DNA from: CAYSLC01 sp964431545
GTDB lineage: Bacteria; Desulfobacterota; Desulfobacteria; Desulfobacterales; JAABSP01
DNA length: 15,674 nt
Reading direction: 5' to 3'
NCBI GenBank assembly: GCA_964431545.1
Contig: CAYSLC010000134.1
Coordinates: 1 to 15,674 of the forward strand
Positions 7,423-14,327 of this stretch are shown here, one piece after another. Under the pieces are notes generated by a model. The model saw nothing but the letters and a program-made list of their open reading frames with translations, ran no database searches and had not been told where the DNA came from. Position numbers and translations under genes: made by a program. Each line of letters begins with the position of its first letter. Within the stretch, counting starts at the first letter, position 1.

Positions 7423-9166
7423 TAGGGGAGGCCCGTGGCCGCGGGGATTCGCCGAAGGGGTGGAACGGCTGGCCGCTTGGTCCGACCTGATCGACGCCAT
7501 CAACGTCTTTCCGGTGGCGGACGGAGATACCGGAAAGAACCTGGTGGTCACCCTGGCTCCGCTGCGCAACGGGACCCTCGATGCCCAGTCCCTGGCAGCG
7601 GCGGTGGCATCGGCCGCCGTCGGTAATTCCGGCAACATCGGGGCCGCGTTCCTCTCCGGATTCCTGGCAAAGGGCTGGCCGGAGGATCTCGGCCGGGCCG
7701 CCGCCCGGGGGCGGGATGCCGCCTACCACGCCGTGGCCGAACCGAAGCCGGGCACCATGCTCACCCTCTTCGACACCTTCGCCGACCAAGCCGTGTCGGC
7801 GCCGTTCGATGATCCGGCCGGGGCCGAGCGAATCATCGAATCGCTGGACGCCGCCGTCCGCTCCACCACCGATTCACTGCCCGTCCTGAAGGCGGCCGGC
7901 GTTGTCGACGCTGGGGCCCTCGGGCTCTTCGTCCTGCTGGAGTCCGTCCTCCTCCGGATCTCCGGACGGGGGGGGGCGGCTCCCCCGATCCCGGACCGGT
8001 TCGGCGCCCGGGTTCGGCTCTCTCCCGGTTTCCGCCCGCTCCCGGAGCCGGGGTACTGCGTCCAGACCTTCCTCCATCCGGGAAATGGGGAGGCGTCGGT
8101 CCTCGAACGGATCCGCGCCTGCGGGGAGAGCGTCGTGATCTCCCGGCTGGAAGAGCGGCTGAAGGTCCACCTCCACACCGATGACCTCCCATCGACCCGA
8201 AAGCGCCTGGAGCGGATCGGGAGGACCGAGGGATGGTCCCAGGAGCGGATGGCCCCGCCGAAGCCGGTGCCGTCCGCATCCGATGGGGACGTACCAGCCT
8301 TTCCGCCGATCCATGTGATGACCGACGGCGCCGGGTCCCTGGATCGGCGGACGGCCGAAGAATTGGGCATCACCCTCCTCGACAGCACCATCGTCATCGG
8401 GGACCGATCCCTGCCGGAATCGGAGCTTTCCCCCGACGAACTCTATGCGGCCATGCGGTCGGGCCGAAAGGTCTCCACGGCCCAGGCCCCGACGGCGGAG
8501 CGGCGGGAGCGGTACCGCCGTGCCCTCGATCGACACGGAAAGGTCCTCTATCTCTGTGTCGGGTCCGCCTACACCGGGAACTATGCCGCGGCCACGGCAT
8601 GGCAGGGGGAACACGACGGAGCGGATGGGATGGCGGTTATCGACACGGGCGCCGCCTCCGGGCGACTGGCGGTGCTCGCCTTGGCCGTTGCCAGGTACGC
8701 AAGGGCGGCCGCCTCGTCGGAGGCGGTGGTCCGATTCGCCGAATCGATCCTGGAACGGTGTGAGGAGTATCTGTATCTGGAACAGCTCGGCTATTTGGCG
8801 GCCAGTGGACGGCTCTCCAGGACCGGCGCCTTTTTCGGCGACATGTTCCACGTGAAACCCATCATCACCCCGAGGCCCGAAGGGGCGCGGAAGGTGGGGG
8901 TCGTGCGAAGCCGCCGGGGGCAGCTCCGCCATGCCCTGTCCCGTCTCGCCGAAGCCGCTCGGCGGGGCCGGCTGGAGATGATTCTGCTCGAGTACTCCGA
9001 CAACCGGGAGTGGGTGGAGGCGGTTGCGGCCCGGGTCCGGGAGGCCCGCCCGGAAAGCGAGGTTCTCCTCCAGCCCCTCTCCCTCACCTCCGGGGCCCAC
9101 ATGGGGCCGGGCACCTGGGGCGTCGCCTTCCTGGCGCCGAATCCCAGCGCCCGGCCGGTTCCGTAG
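7382..9166 (+). CDS. FakA-like (DAK2) kinase fused to FakB-like (DegV) fatty-acid-binding domain
   Basis: A 594-aa two-part protein. The first part is DhaL/DAK2-like (about 22-195), with the Mg-ATP signature NVFPVADGDTGKN (Asp47, Asp49) and GNSGNIGAAFLSG. It is followed by a FakA-middle-like segment (about 222-290) containing the KVHLHTDD motif. The second part is a DegV domain (about 309-585), with TDGAGSLD, the STAQAPT lipid-site motif (about 365-371), SAYTGNY, and YLAASGRLSRTG. In Firmicutes FakA phosphorylates a fatty acid held by a separate FakB, giving acyl-phosphate for PlsX/PlsY. Here both occupy one chain, with the DegV unit where FakA normally has its own C-terminal domain. The start is uncertain: TTG 7382 has GGAG upstream and overlaps the thioesterase gene; TTG 7412 is an alternative. 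Confidence 0.87.
   Translation: MKSPPISAGPLDSDRGGPWPRGFAEGVERLAAWSDLIDAINVFPVADGDTGKNLVVTLAPLRNGTLDAQSLAAAVASAAVGNSGNIGAAFLSGFLAKGWPEDLGRAAARGRDAAYHAVAEPKPGTMLTLFDTFADQAVSAPFDDPAGAERIIESLDAAVRSTTDSLPVLKAAGVVDAGALGLFVLLESVLLRISGRGGAAPPIPDRFGARVRLSPGFRPLPEPGYCVQTFLHPGNGEASVLERIRACGESVVISRLEERLKVHLHTDDLPSTRKRLERIGRTEGWSQERMAPPKPVPSASDGDVPAFPPIHVMTDGAGSLDRRTAEELGITLLDSTIVIGDRSLPESELSPDELYAAMRSGRKVSTAQAPTAERRERYRRALDRHGKVLYLCVGSAYTGNYAAATAWQGEHDGADGMAVIDTGAASGRLAVLALAVARYARAAASSEAVVRFAESILERCEEYLYLEQLGYLAASGRLSRTGAFFGDMFHVKPIITPRPEGARKVGVVRSRRGQLRHALSRLAEAARRGRLEMILLEYSDNREWVEAVAARVREARPESEVLLQPLSLTSGAHMGPGTWGVAFLAPNPSARPVP
8844..8859. promoter_or_regulatory. Second parS-like site, inside the FakA-FakB coding sequence
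   Basis: TGTTCCACGTGAAACC differs at only its last base from the well-known parS form TGTTCCACGTGAAACA. It lies in codons for the Met-Phe-His-Val-Lys-Pro stretch of the DegV domain. Coding constraint on that motif could produce part of the match by chance, but a near-perfect 16-mer 4.5 kb from the site at 4300 makes a true ParB site plausible. parS sites inside genes are common in other bacteria. Confidence 0.6.
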
Positions 9167-9254
9167 CCGCTTCCGGCGCAACCGCAACCATCAAGCGGAA
9201 TCCGGGGACCCCGGCTCGAAAAAGTACCCCTGCCGTGTCCGACGACCCCCCGGA

Positions 9255-9890
9255 TCAAAGGCGGATCATCATGCCTCCGGACCCCTTCCTCCCCGCATCA
9301 TCTCCCCTCCCAGGGAAGAAGAAGGGCCCGTGCGCCACCCGGCCCTTTTCATCGAACCCGATCCCCTCCATCTCCAATAGCGTCCGCTTCATGGCCGGCC
9401 CGCCCTGGTATCCGCCGAGGGTTCCATCCGATCGGACGGCGCGGTGGCAGGGGATGATGATGGGGAAAGGGTTGCTGGCCAGGGCGTTGCCCACCGCGCG
9501 GAACCCTCTGGGGCGGCCCACGGCGTGGGCGATCGCCTTGTAGGTGCCGACGCTCCCCCTGGGAATCGCGTGTTCGGTCCGGAGGACCGCGGCCTGGAAC
9601 GGGGGACAGCGATCGAGGCGGACCGCATTGAGATCGAAATTGACCGCCGCTCCCCCGAAAAACGCCGCCATGTCGCCGCAAAGCGCATCGATCTCCCGGC
9701 AGGATCCGGGCGCCGCACCGGGGGCGAAGCCGTGCGCCCGGTCCTGCCCCCGGCGATCGGGCGTCGAAAGAAGGATCCGAACGACCTTCGCTTCCTCCTG
9801 GTGGGGGGACCAGAACACCACCACGGGGCCGAAGGGGGTGGATAGGGTCCGGTAAAAGGTCGGGGTCTCGTTCGGGACGGAAGGGTTCAC
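9255..9890 (-). CDS. ogt: Methylated-DNA--protein-cysteine methyltransferase (Ogt/MGMT)
   Basis: Suicide DNA-repair protein that moves the methyl group from O6-methylguanine to its own cysteine. The 211-aa chain has a variable N-terminal domain (about 1-90) and the conserved C-terminal domain: FQAAVL (98-103), GSVGTYKAIA (112-121), the Arg-finger helix RAVGNAL (131-137), the active-site PCHR with Cys148, and SDGTLGGYQGG (154-164). A Gly-rich tail of about 25 residues follows the usual end of the fold. The start is GTG at 9890-9888, with CCGGAG four bases upstream. It is the last gene of a - strand run and converges on the FakA-FakB gene across 88 bp, in which I see no clear terminator. Confidence 0.93.
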   Translation of the reverse strand: MNPSVPNETPTFYRTLSTPFGPVVVFWSPHQEEAKVVRILLSTPDRRGQDRAHGFAPGAAPGSCREIDALCGDMAAFFGGAAVNFDLNAVRLDRCPPFQAAVLRTEHAIPRGSVGTYKAIAHAVGRPRGFRAVGNALASNPFPIIIPCHRAVRSDGTLGGYQGGPAMKRTLLEMEGIGFDEKGRVAHGPFFFPGRGDDAGRKGSGGMMIRL

Positions 9891-9953
9891 GGGGCTCCGG
9901 CGTTTCGGGGAAGGGCTTCCACGGCGCCCGAAAGGCGAATGGTCCCGAAGGAC

Positions 9954-10799
9954 TCAGCCGGCCGGCGGGAAGTCGGCCCCGGCCTCGATGATGCGGCGGA
10001 AAAGATCCGGCCGACGGTTGGGCAGGAAGTACCGCATCTTGTGGCGCCGGACGCCGGCCAGGGCCTTTGCCTTCAGGTCGATCACCAGCAGGCCTTCATC
10101 TTCGCTCAGGTGTTCGGCCATCACCCGTCCAGATGGATCGATGGCCAGGGCCACACCGGGAAAGCTCAACCCGCCGGCGGTGGTGCCGGTGGCGTTGCAG
10201 GCGAGGATGTAGACCCCGTTGTCGAAGGCCCGGGCCGTCAAGTGCCGGAGCCAGGAGGCCATCTTGCCCGCCGGTGTCCCCCGGGGAGAGGCGTGGGGGA
10301 GGACGACCGCATCGGCCCCCTCCAGGGCCATGAGGGTGGTCAACTCCGGGAAATGGGCGTCGTAGCAGAGCTGGATGCCGAAGTTGAGTCCGCCGTGGGT
10401 GAAGAGGGGGACTTGGTCGCCGGGGGAGAAGAGGCCCTGCTCCGGGGGGGCGATGTGGAGCTTCCGGTATATCCGGAGGGTGCCGTCGGGGGCCGCCGCA
10501 AAGTGGCTGGCGTACAGGCGCCCGTCCCCGCCCCGTTCCGCGGCCCCGGCCAGGACCATCACCCCCTCCCCGGCGGCCCATCGGACCACCCGGTCGGTCA
10601 CCGGCCCGGGAATCGGCTGGGCCGCCGAGGCGATCTCCGGGGCCGTGGAGTAGCCGGTGATGTTCATCTCCGGAAAGCAGATCAGCTCGGCGCCCCGCCG
10701 GGCGGCGATCCGGATCCATTCGGCCATGGCGGCGAGGTTCCGGTCCACCTCTCCAGGAAAGGATCGGAAGATCACGGCGGCGGCCCGGATGTCTCTCAT
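9954..10799 (-). CDS. Carbon-nitrogen hydrolase (nitrilase superfamily)
   Basis: A 281-aa cytoplasmic amidohydrolase. The nitrilase catalytic triad is complete: Glu44 in CFPEMNITGY, Lys113 in YRKLHI, and the nucleophile Cys145 in LCYDAHFPE. The fold and the PGQV-like loop before the Cys resemble N-carbamoyl-putrescine/omega-amidase-type members rather than true nitrilases, but the substrate cannot be assigned. ATG 10799 has AAGGG a few bases upstream. The gene starts 13 nt after the stop of the ahbA-like gene, so the two are almost certainly co-transcribed. Ogt follows 63 nt downstream. No signal peptide is seen. Confidence 0.92.
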   Translation of the reverse strand: MRDIRAAAVIFRSFPGEVDRNLAAMAEWIRIAARRGAELICFPEMNITGYSTAPEIASAAQPIPGPVTDRVVRWAAGEGVMVLAGAAERGGDGRLYASHFAAAPDGTLRIYRKLHIAPPEQGLFSPGDQVPLFTHGGLNFGIQLCYDAHFPELTTLMALEGADAVVLPHASPRGTPAGKMASWLRHLTARAFDNGVYILACNATGTTAGGLSFPGVALAIDPSGRVMAEHLSEDEGLLVIDLKAKALAGVRRHKMRYFLPNRRPDLFRRIIEAGADFPPAG

Positions 10800-10812
10800 G
10801 GCGGCCCTTTGG

Positions 10813-11271
10813 TCAGAGATCGAAGTGGGCCCGGATCTTGAAGACGTGGGTGGCGGGCAGGTTGAGGATCCCGGTGATCCCGGTCTCCTGGGAGATTCGG
10901 GAGAGGTTCTCCTCGATCTCCTCCATGGAGGGGGCGATGAAGGTGAACCAGACGTTGTAGTCGTTGTCCCGCTGGTAGTTGTGGGTGACCCCCGGGTACC
11001 GATTGACCGTCTCCGCGAACCGGTCCACCTTCTCCGGCGGAACCCGGGCCGCGCAGAGGGTGCTCACGAACCCCAGCTTGTCCGGGGAGAAGTTGCCGCC
11101 GATGCGCCGGATGATCCCCGCCTCCTTGAGGCGGGCCAAGCGATCGAGAACCTCTTCGCCGGGCAGCCCCAGGTCCTTTGCGATGGCGTGGTAGGGCCGG
11201 GGGGCGATGGGAAAGTCGGACTGAATTCGGTTGAGGATCGCGCGGTCGGTCTCGTCGAGTCGGGGGGGCAT
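10813..11271 (-). CDS. ahbA: Siroheme decarboxylase subunit, AhbA-like (Lrp/AsnC-type fold)
   Basis: A 152-aa protein built like an AsnC/Lrp regulator: winged-helix N-terminus (LDETDRAILNRIQSDFP, 5-21; EVLDRLARLKEAGIIRRIG, 40-58) and a RAM-like C-terminal half. Features that point to siroheme decarboxylases of the Ahb/NirDLGH group rather than an amino-acid regulator are PRPYHAIA (24-31), GFVSTLCAARVP (67-78), the PGVTHNYQR motif (93-101) followed by YNVWFTFIAPS, and NLPATHVFKI (137-146). In sulfate reducers AhbA and AhbB convert siroheme to 12,18-didecarboxysiroheme on the alternative route to heme. No AhbB partner lies beside it here. AAGGAG precedes ATG 11271 by 6 nt. A remaining alternative is a true Lrp-like regulator. 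Confidence 0.8.
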   Translation of the reverse strand: MPPRLDETDRAILNRIQSDFPIAPRPYHAIAKDLGLPGEEVLDRLARLKEAGIIRRIGGNFSPDKLGFVSTLCAARVPPEKVDRFAETVNRYPGVTHNYQRDNDYNVWFTFIAPSMEEIEENLSRISQETGITGILNLPATHVFKIRAHFDL

Positions 11272-11349
11272 GGCCTCTCCTTGGGGAAGGATCTTGCCGT
11301 CGGTGGCCGTCGCCGGGGCGGGTTCGGTGACGGCTCCGGTGAAGGGCGA

Positions 11350-11748
11350 TCAGCCGGTCATGGGCAGGAACCGGACATCCACCTTCCGGGTGCGGGGACC
11401 GTCGAATTCACAGAAGAAGATCCCCTGCCAGGTGCCGAGCACCAGCTCGCCCCCCTCAACCCCCACCAATTCCGAGGCGCCCACCAGGGTCGATTTCACA
11501 TGGGCCGGGGAGTTGCCCTCCAGGTGCCGGTAGTCCGCCTTCCAGGGGACCATCTGGTTGAGGATCATCAGGATGTCCGATCTGACGCTGGGATCGGCGC
11601 TCTCGTTGATGGTGACCGCCGCGGTGGTGTGGGGGACATAGACCATGCAGAGTCCGTTTCCAACGCCGGCGGCCGCGACCGCCTCCTGAATGTTGGCCGT
11701 GATGTCGATCAACTGGGTCTTCGATGCCGTCTTGACGGTCAGGATCAT
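11350..11748 (-). CDS. yjbQ: YjbQ/UPF0047 family protein
   Basis: A 132-aa protein of the secondary thiamine-phosphate-synthase-like UPF0047 family, whose physiological role is unsettled although weak thiamine-phosphate synthase activity has been reported for members. Family motifs are clear: VPHTTAAVTINESADP (38-53), the YRHLEGNSPAH metal-type His motif (73-83; His75, His83), and LGTWQGIFFCEFDGPR (104-119). ATG 11748 is chosen because GGAGG lies 4 nt upstream and the family begins there; an in-frame start at 11775 would add nine residues without a site. It is probably the first gene of the - strand run leading into the ahbA-like gene 78 nt downstream. Confidence 0.92.
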   Translation of the reverse strand: MILTVKTASKTQLIDITANIQEAVAAAGVGNGLCMVYVPHTTAAVTINESADPSVRSDILMILNQMVPWKADYRHLEGNSPAHVKSTLVGASELVGVEGGELVLGTWQGIFFCEFDGPRTRKVDVRFLPMTG

Positions 11749-11790
11749 GGCGCCTCCGCCGCGCTGTCTTTCCAAATACCTCTAAAGAAT

Positions 11791-11822
11791 AAAAAAAAGC
11801 CCCGCGCAGGGCGGGGCTTTTT
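11791..11822 (-). terminator. Intrinsic terminator behind dsrC
   Basis: On the - strand AAAAAGCCCCGC (11822-11811) pairs with GCGGGGCTTTTT (11805-11794) around a 5-nt loop, and the T-run continues to 11791 for eight Ts in all. It lies 42 nt after the dsrC stop. The stem carries A5/T5 flanks on both sides, so it could also act on the + strand, but no + strand gene enters from the left. yjbQ must be initiated downstream of it. Confidence 0.92.
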
Positions 11823-11863
11823 CGATTGCGAATACCGGGAAAAGCGTTCAAGCAGGTATGATA

Positions 11864-12181
11864 CTAGACGCATCCGGTGGGTTTGGGAAGGCCGGCCATC
11901 TTACAGGCTCCCTTGCCCGGTCCCGAGGGGAACAGCTCGTAGATATGCTTCAGCTTGAAGCCGGTGACCTTGGAGAGGACCCGGACCATGGGCGCGATCC
12001 CGTTCTTCTCGTAGTATTCCCGGAGCACGTCGATGACCTTCTTGTGCTCGTCGGTCAGCTCATCGATGCCCTCTTCCTTCTTGACGTACTGGACCCACTC
12101 ATCGCACCAGTTGTTATAATCATCGATGAATCCGTCCTCATCAACTTTAAACTGTTTTCCCATGAATTCTACTTCTGGCAT
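11864..12181 (-). CDS. dsrC: DsrC, sulfur-carrier partner of dissimilatory sulfite reductase
   Basis: A 105-aa protein of the DsrC/TusE family. DsrC carries sulfite-derived sulfur as a trisulfide between its two C-terminal cysteines, for release by a membrane or cytoplasmic reductase. Both are present: Cys93 and Cys104 with exactly ten residues between (GACKMAGLPKPTGCV), the full CX10C form that separates true DsrC from TusE, which keeps only the last Cys. Other family features are the N-terminal EVEFMGKQFKVDEDGF and PMVRVLSKVTG. A strong AGGAGG lies 8 nt before ATG 12181. It follows the Flx-type genes on the same strand but has its own promoter candidate and a strong terminator, so it can be expressed independently, as is usual for this abundant protein. 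Confidence 0.95.
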   Translation of the reverse strand: MPEVEFMGKQFKVDEDGFIDDYNNWCDEWVQYVKKEEGIDELTDEHKKVIDVLREYYEKNGIAPMVRVLSKVTGFKLKHIYELFPSGPGKGACKMAGLPKPTGCV

Positions 12182-12258
12182 GAAATAACCCTCCTTAAAA
12201 ATGAAAAATAGATATTTACAGTTACGGCCTCAGCCTACGTTCCTTTTCAGAAACTAAC

Positions 12259-12287
12259 CCTTTAACGTATTCCCCCGCCGATGTCAA
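12259..12287 (-). promoter_or_regulatory. Candidate sigma70 promoter for dsrC
   Basis: On the - strand a perfect TTGACA (12287-12282) is followed after 17 bp by TAAAGG (12264-12259), a mediocre -10. Transcription would start near 12252 and leave a leader of about 70 nt before dsrC. The site lies just after the stop of the FAD oxidoreductase gene, where an independent dsrC promoter would be expected. Confidence 0.5.
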
Positions 12288-12290
12288 TTG

Positions 12291-12319
12291 AAAAGTTGCC
12301 CACGGGCCGCCGCCCCAAC
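12291..12319 (-). terminator. Weak possible terminator between the Flx-type genes and dsrC
   Basis: On the - strand GTTGGGGC is followed by a GC-rich hairpin (GGGC/GCCC with a 4-nt loop), an outer GTTG/CAAC pairing and TTTT. The stem is imperfect with internal bulges. It could reduce but probably not abolish read-through into dsrC. Confidence 0.25.
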
Positions 12320-12334
12320 TCCTTAGAATCGTCG

Positions 12335-13174
12335 TCAATATTCCTTGGGCATGGCGTTGAGCTGGGACAGGGTGAAGACCGGTCCGTCCTTGCAGACGAA
12401 CTCCTTGCCCACGTTGCAGTGGCCGCAGATGCCGATGCCGCACTTCATCCGGTTCTCCAGGGACATGATGATCCGCTGGGGATCGTACCCCAGGTTGTTG
12501 AGGACCGGCTGGGTGAATTTGATCATGATGGGGGGGCCGCAGATGATGGCGTAGGTCTCCTCGTCGGCGGGCGGGGCTTTCTGCTCCGTGATGGTGGGGA
12601 CGAAGCCGACATTGTACTTCCAGTCGGGGTCGCTGGTGGCGTCCACGGTGAGGTGCATCTCCATATCGTCCCGGGCCTCCCACGCCTTGAGTTCGTCGAT
12701 GTACAGCAGCATCCCCGGGGTCCGGGCCCCGTAGATCACGTGGATCTCCTTGAAGCGGTCCCGGTTCTCCAGCATGTAGATGATCGAGGAGCGCAGGGTG
12801 GTGAAGGCGAACCCCCCGCCGATGATGACCACGTTCTTGCCCTCCAGCACATCCCAGGGGTAGGGCTTTCCCAGGGGGCCCCGGATCCCCATGATGTCGC
12901 CGGCCTTCATGGCGTGCATGTGGGAGGTCACCAGGCCCACCTTATTGACGGTGAACTTGACGAACCCCTTCTCCGTGGGGGAGGAGGCGATGCCGATGGG
13001 GATCTCCCCCTTGCCGGCCACGGAGAGTTCGGCGAACTGGCCCGGCATGTAGGCGAACTTCTCCTCGTCCCCGGGGTTTTCGAAGACATATTTGAAGGTC
13101 TTGAGGTTCTTGTCCTCGGTCTCGGTGGCGATCTCCTCGATGCGGACCGGGTATGGCAGATATGGGTTTTGCAT
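12335..13174 (-). CDS. FAD/NAD(P)-binding oxidoreductase with 2Fe-2S site (FlxA-like)
   Basis: A 279-aa protein of the ferredoxin-NADP+ reductase / PyrK / AsrB-type group, the NADH-oxidising subunit in Flx-Hdr complexes. The FAD part is at about 5-105 (MPGQFAELSV, 43-52; PIGIAS, 59-64). The NAD part is at about 110-240 (IIGGGFAFTTLRS, 117-129; CGPPIM, 212-217). Four cysteines near the end (245, 250, 253, 261; C-x4-C-x2-C-x7-C) form the PyrK-type 2Fe-2S site. ATG 13174 is chosen because AAGGGGG lies 6 nt upstream and the family begins there; the in-frame ATG at 13213 falls inside the preceding gene. The gene starts 17 nt after the 358-aa Fe-S protein gene. The hydrogenase-gamma/AsrB assignment is possible on sequence, but the MvhD neighbour favours Flx. 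Confidence 0.88.
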   Translation of the reverse strand: MQNPYLPYPVRIEEIATETEDKNLKTFKYVFENPGDEEKFAYMPGQFAELSVAGKGEIPIGIASSPTEKGFVKFTVNKVGLVTSHMHAMKAGDIMGIRGPLGKPYPWDVLEGKNVVIIGGGFAFTTLRSSIIYMLENRDRFKEIHVIYGARTPGMLLYIDELKAWEARDDMEMHLTVDATSDPDWKYNVGFVPTITEQKAPPADEETYAIICGPPIMIKFTQPVLNNLGYDPQRIIMSLENRMKCGIGICGHCNVGKEFVCKDGPVFTLSQLNAMPKEY

Positions 13175-13191
13175 GGCGTACCCCCTTCTCC

Positions 13192-14268
13192 TCAGGTTGT
13201 CGGGCAGGCGCATTCGGCCGCTTCCGGATCATGGCTGTTCATCAGGTCGCAGACCCGGCGGATGTCGATGTTCACCGGGCACAGGCGGACGCACCGTCCA
13301 CACCCGACGCACTGGATCCCGTCGCCATACTTGTCCACAAAGTATTTGAGCTTGTGCATGAACCGCTGCCGGACCCGTTCCACCTTCTGCCCCCGGGGGT
13401 TGTGACCCGATCCGTGAAGGGTGAACAGGGGGGACATGCAGGTGTCCCAGTTCCGCATGCGGACTCCGCTGCATCCCCGGGTCTCGTCCTGGATGTCGAA
13501 GCACCAACAGGTGGGGCACGAGTAGGTACAGGTGCCGCAGTTGATGCAGGAGAAGGCCACGTCCTCCCAGAAGCCGGCCTCGTGGAGGGCCATCAGGTCC
13601 TGTTCCGCCAGCCGGTCGGTGGGGACATGGGAGACGATCTTCTTCTCCGCCGCCGCCTTGCGTTCGGCGATCTCCTCCTCCGGGCAGTCCACCACGTCGG
13701 TCCATCCGGCGGTTTCCATGAAGGTCTCGCCCTTTTCGGTGAGGACCCGGGCCAGGTAGTGGTCGCCGGCGTCCACCAGCTGCACGTCGAGCCCCTCCTC
13801 GTGGTAGGGGCCGCAGCCGGCGCTGGTGCAGAAGCAGGTGGCGCAGGGCCGGTCGCAGGCCTGGCCGATGAAGGTCGTCTCATTGTAGTTCCGCAGCCAG
13901 TAGACATCCTGATATTCCGGGGTGTCGAAGTTCTTCCGGACCAGCACGAAGGAGTAGGCGTCGCAGGGGCGGATCCCCACGGCGGCCCGGGGGCGCGCGT
14001 CCCTCTCGGGCTCCTTCAGGATGTGGGCGTCCTCCCGGCTCTCGTCCGTGGTGAACTCCAGCATCACCTCCGACTGGGGGTAGATCACCGATCGGGGGGA
14101 CATCCGGGTGTTCCGCACCGCCATGTCCGGCATCCGGCCCGGCTCCAGGGCCTTGAAGTCGCAAAACTCATCCGTTTCGGTCTTGGCCGGACCGAACAAC
14201 CGGTAGGTTCCGGCCGCCTCCCGAAGTCCTTCCGGCCATCGTTGCTTGTCGATCTTGATGCACTTCAT
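13192..14268 (-). CDS. 4Fe-4S protein of the hydrogenase-beta/AsrA type (Flx-type subunit)
   Basis: A 358-aa cytoplasmic Fe-S protein related to the beta subunits of sulfhydrogenases and to AsrA, which relay electrons between the flavin subunit and a catalytic partner. Conserved features are VGIRPCD (97-103), a Cys-rich middle (Cys138, 142, 145, 147, 152), and two ferredoxin-type sites: CINCGTCTYSCP (Cys241, 244, 247, 251) and CVGCGRCVRLCP (Cys320, 323, 326, 330). Extra cysteines sit directly after the first site (Cys254, Cys256 in CPTCWC). ATG 14268 is preceded by a modest GAAGG. It lies 59 nt after the 315-aa Fe-S gene and 17 nt before the FlxA-like gene, so it belongs to one operon. Which Flx letter it matches I cannot settle without a search. 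Confidence 0.87.
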   Translation of the reverse strand: MKCIKIDKQRWPEGLREAAGTYRLFGPAKTETDEFCDFKALEPGRMPDMAVRNTRMSPRSVIYPQSEVMLEFTTDESREDAHILKEPERDARPRAAVGIRPCDAYSFVLVRKNFDTPEYQDVYWLRNYNETTFIGQACDRPCATCFCTSAGCGPYHEEGLDVQLVDAGDHYLARVLTEKGETFMETAGWTDVVDCPEEEIAERKAAAEKKIVSHVPTDRLAEQDLMALHEAGFWEDVAFSCINCGTCTYSCPTCWCFDIQDETRGCSGVRMRNWDTCMSPLFTLHGSGHNPRGQKVERVRQRFMHKLKYFVDKYGDGIQCVGCGRCVRLCPVNIDIRRVCDLMNSHDPEAAECACPTT

Positions 14269-14327
14269 ATCTTTTATTGCCTTCGTATGCGTTTCTTGGA
14301 TTCGGGTTACGGTGCCGCGCGCGGCCG

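Noticed and set aside
9202..9214. CCGGGGACCCCGG as a terminator between the converging FakA-FakB and ogt genes
   Set aside because: The palindrome closes on a single base, the realistic stem is only 4 bp, and no T-run follows on either strand.
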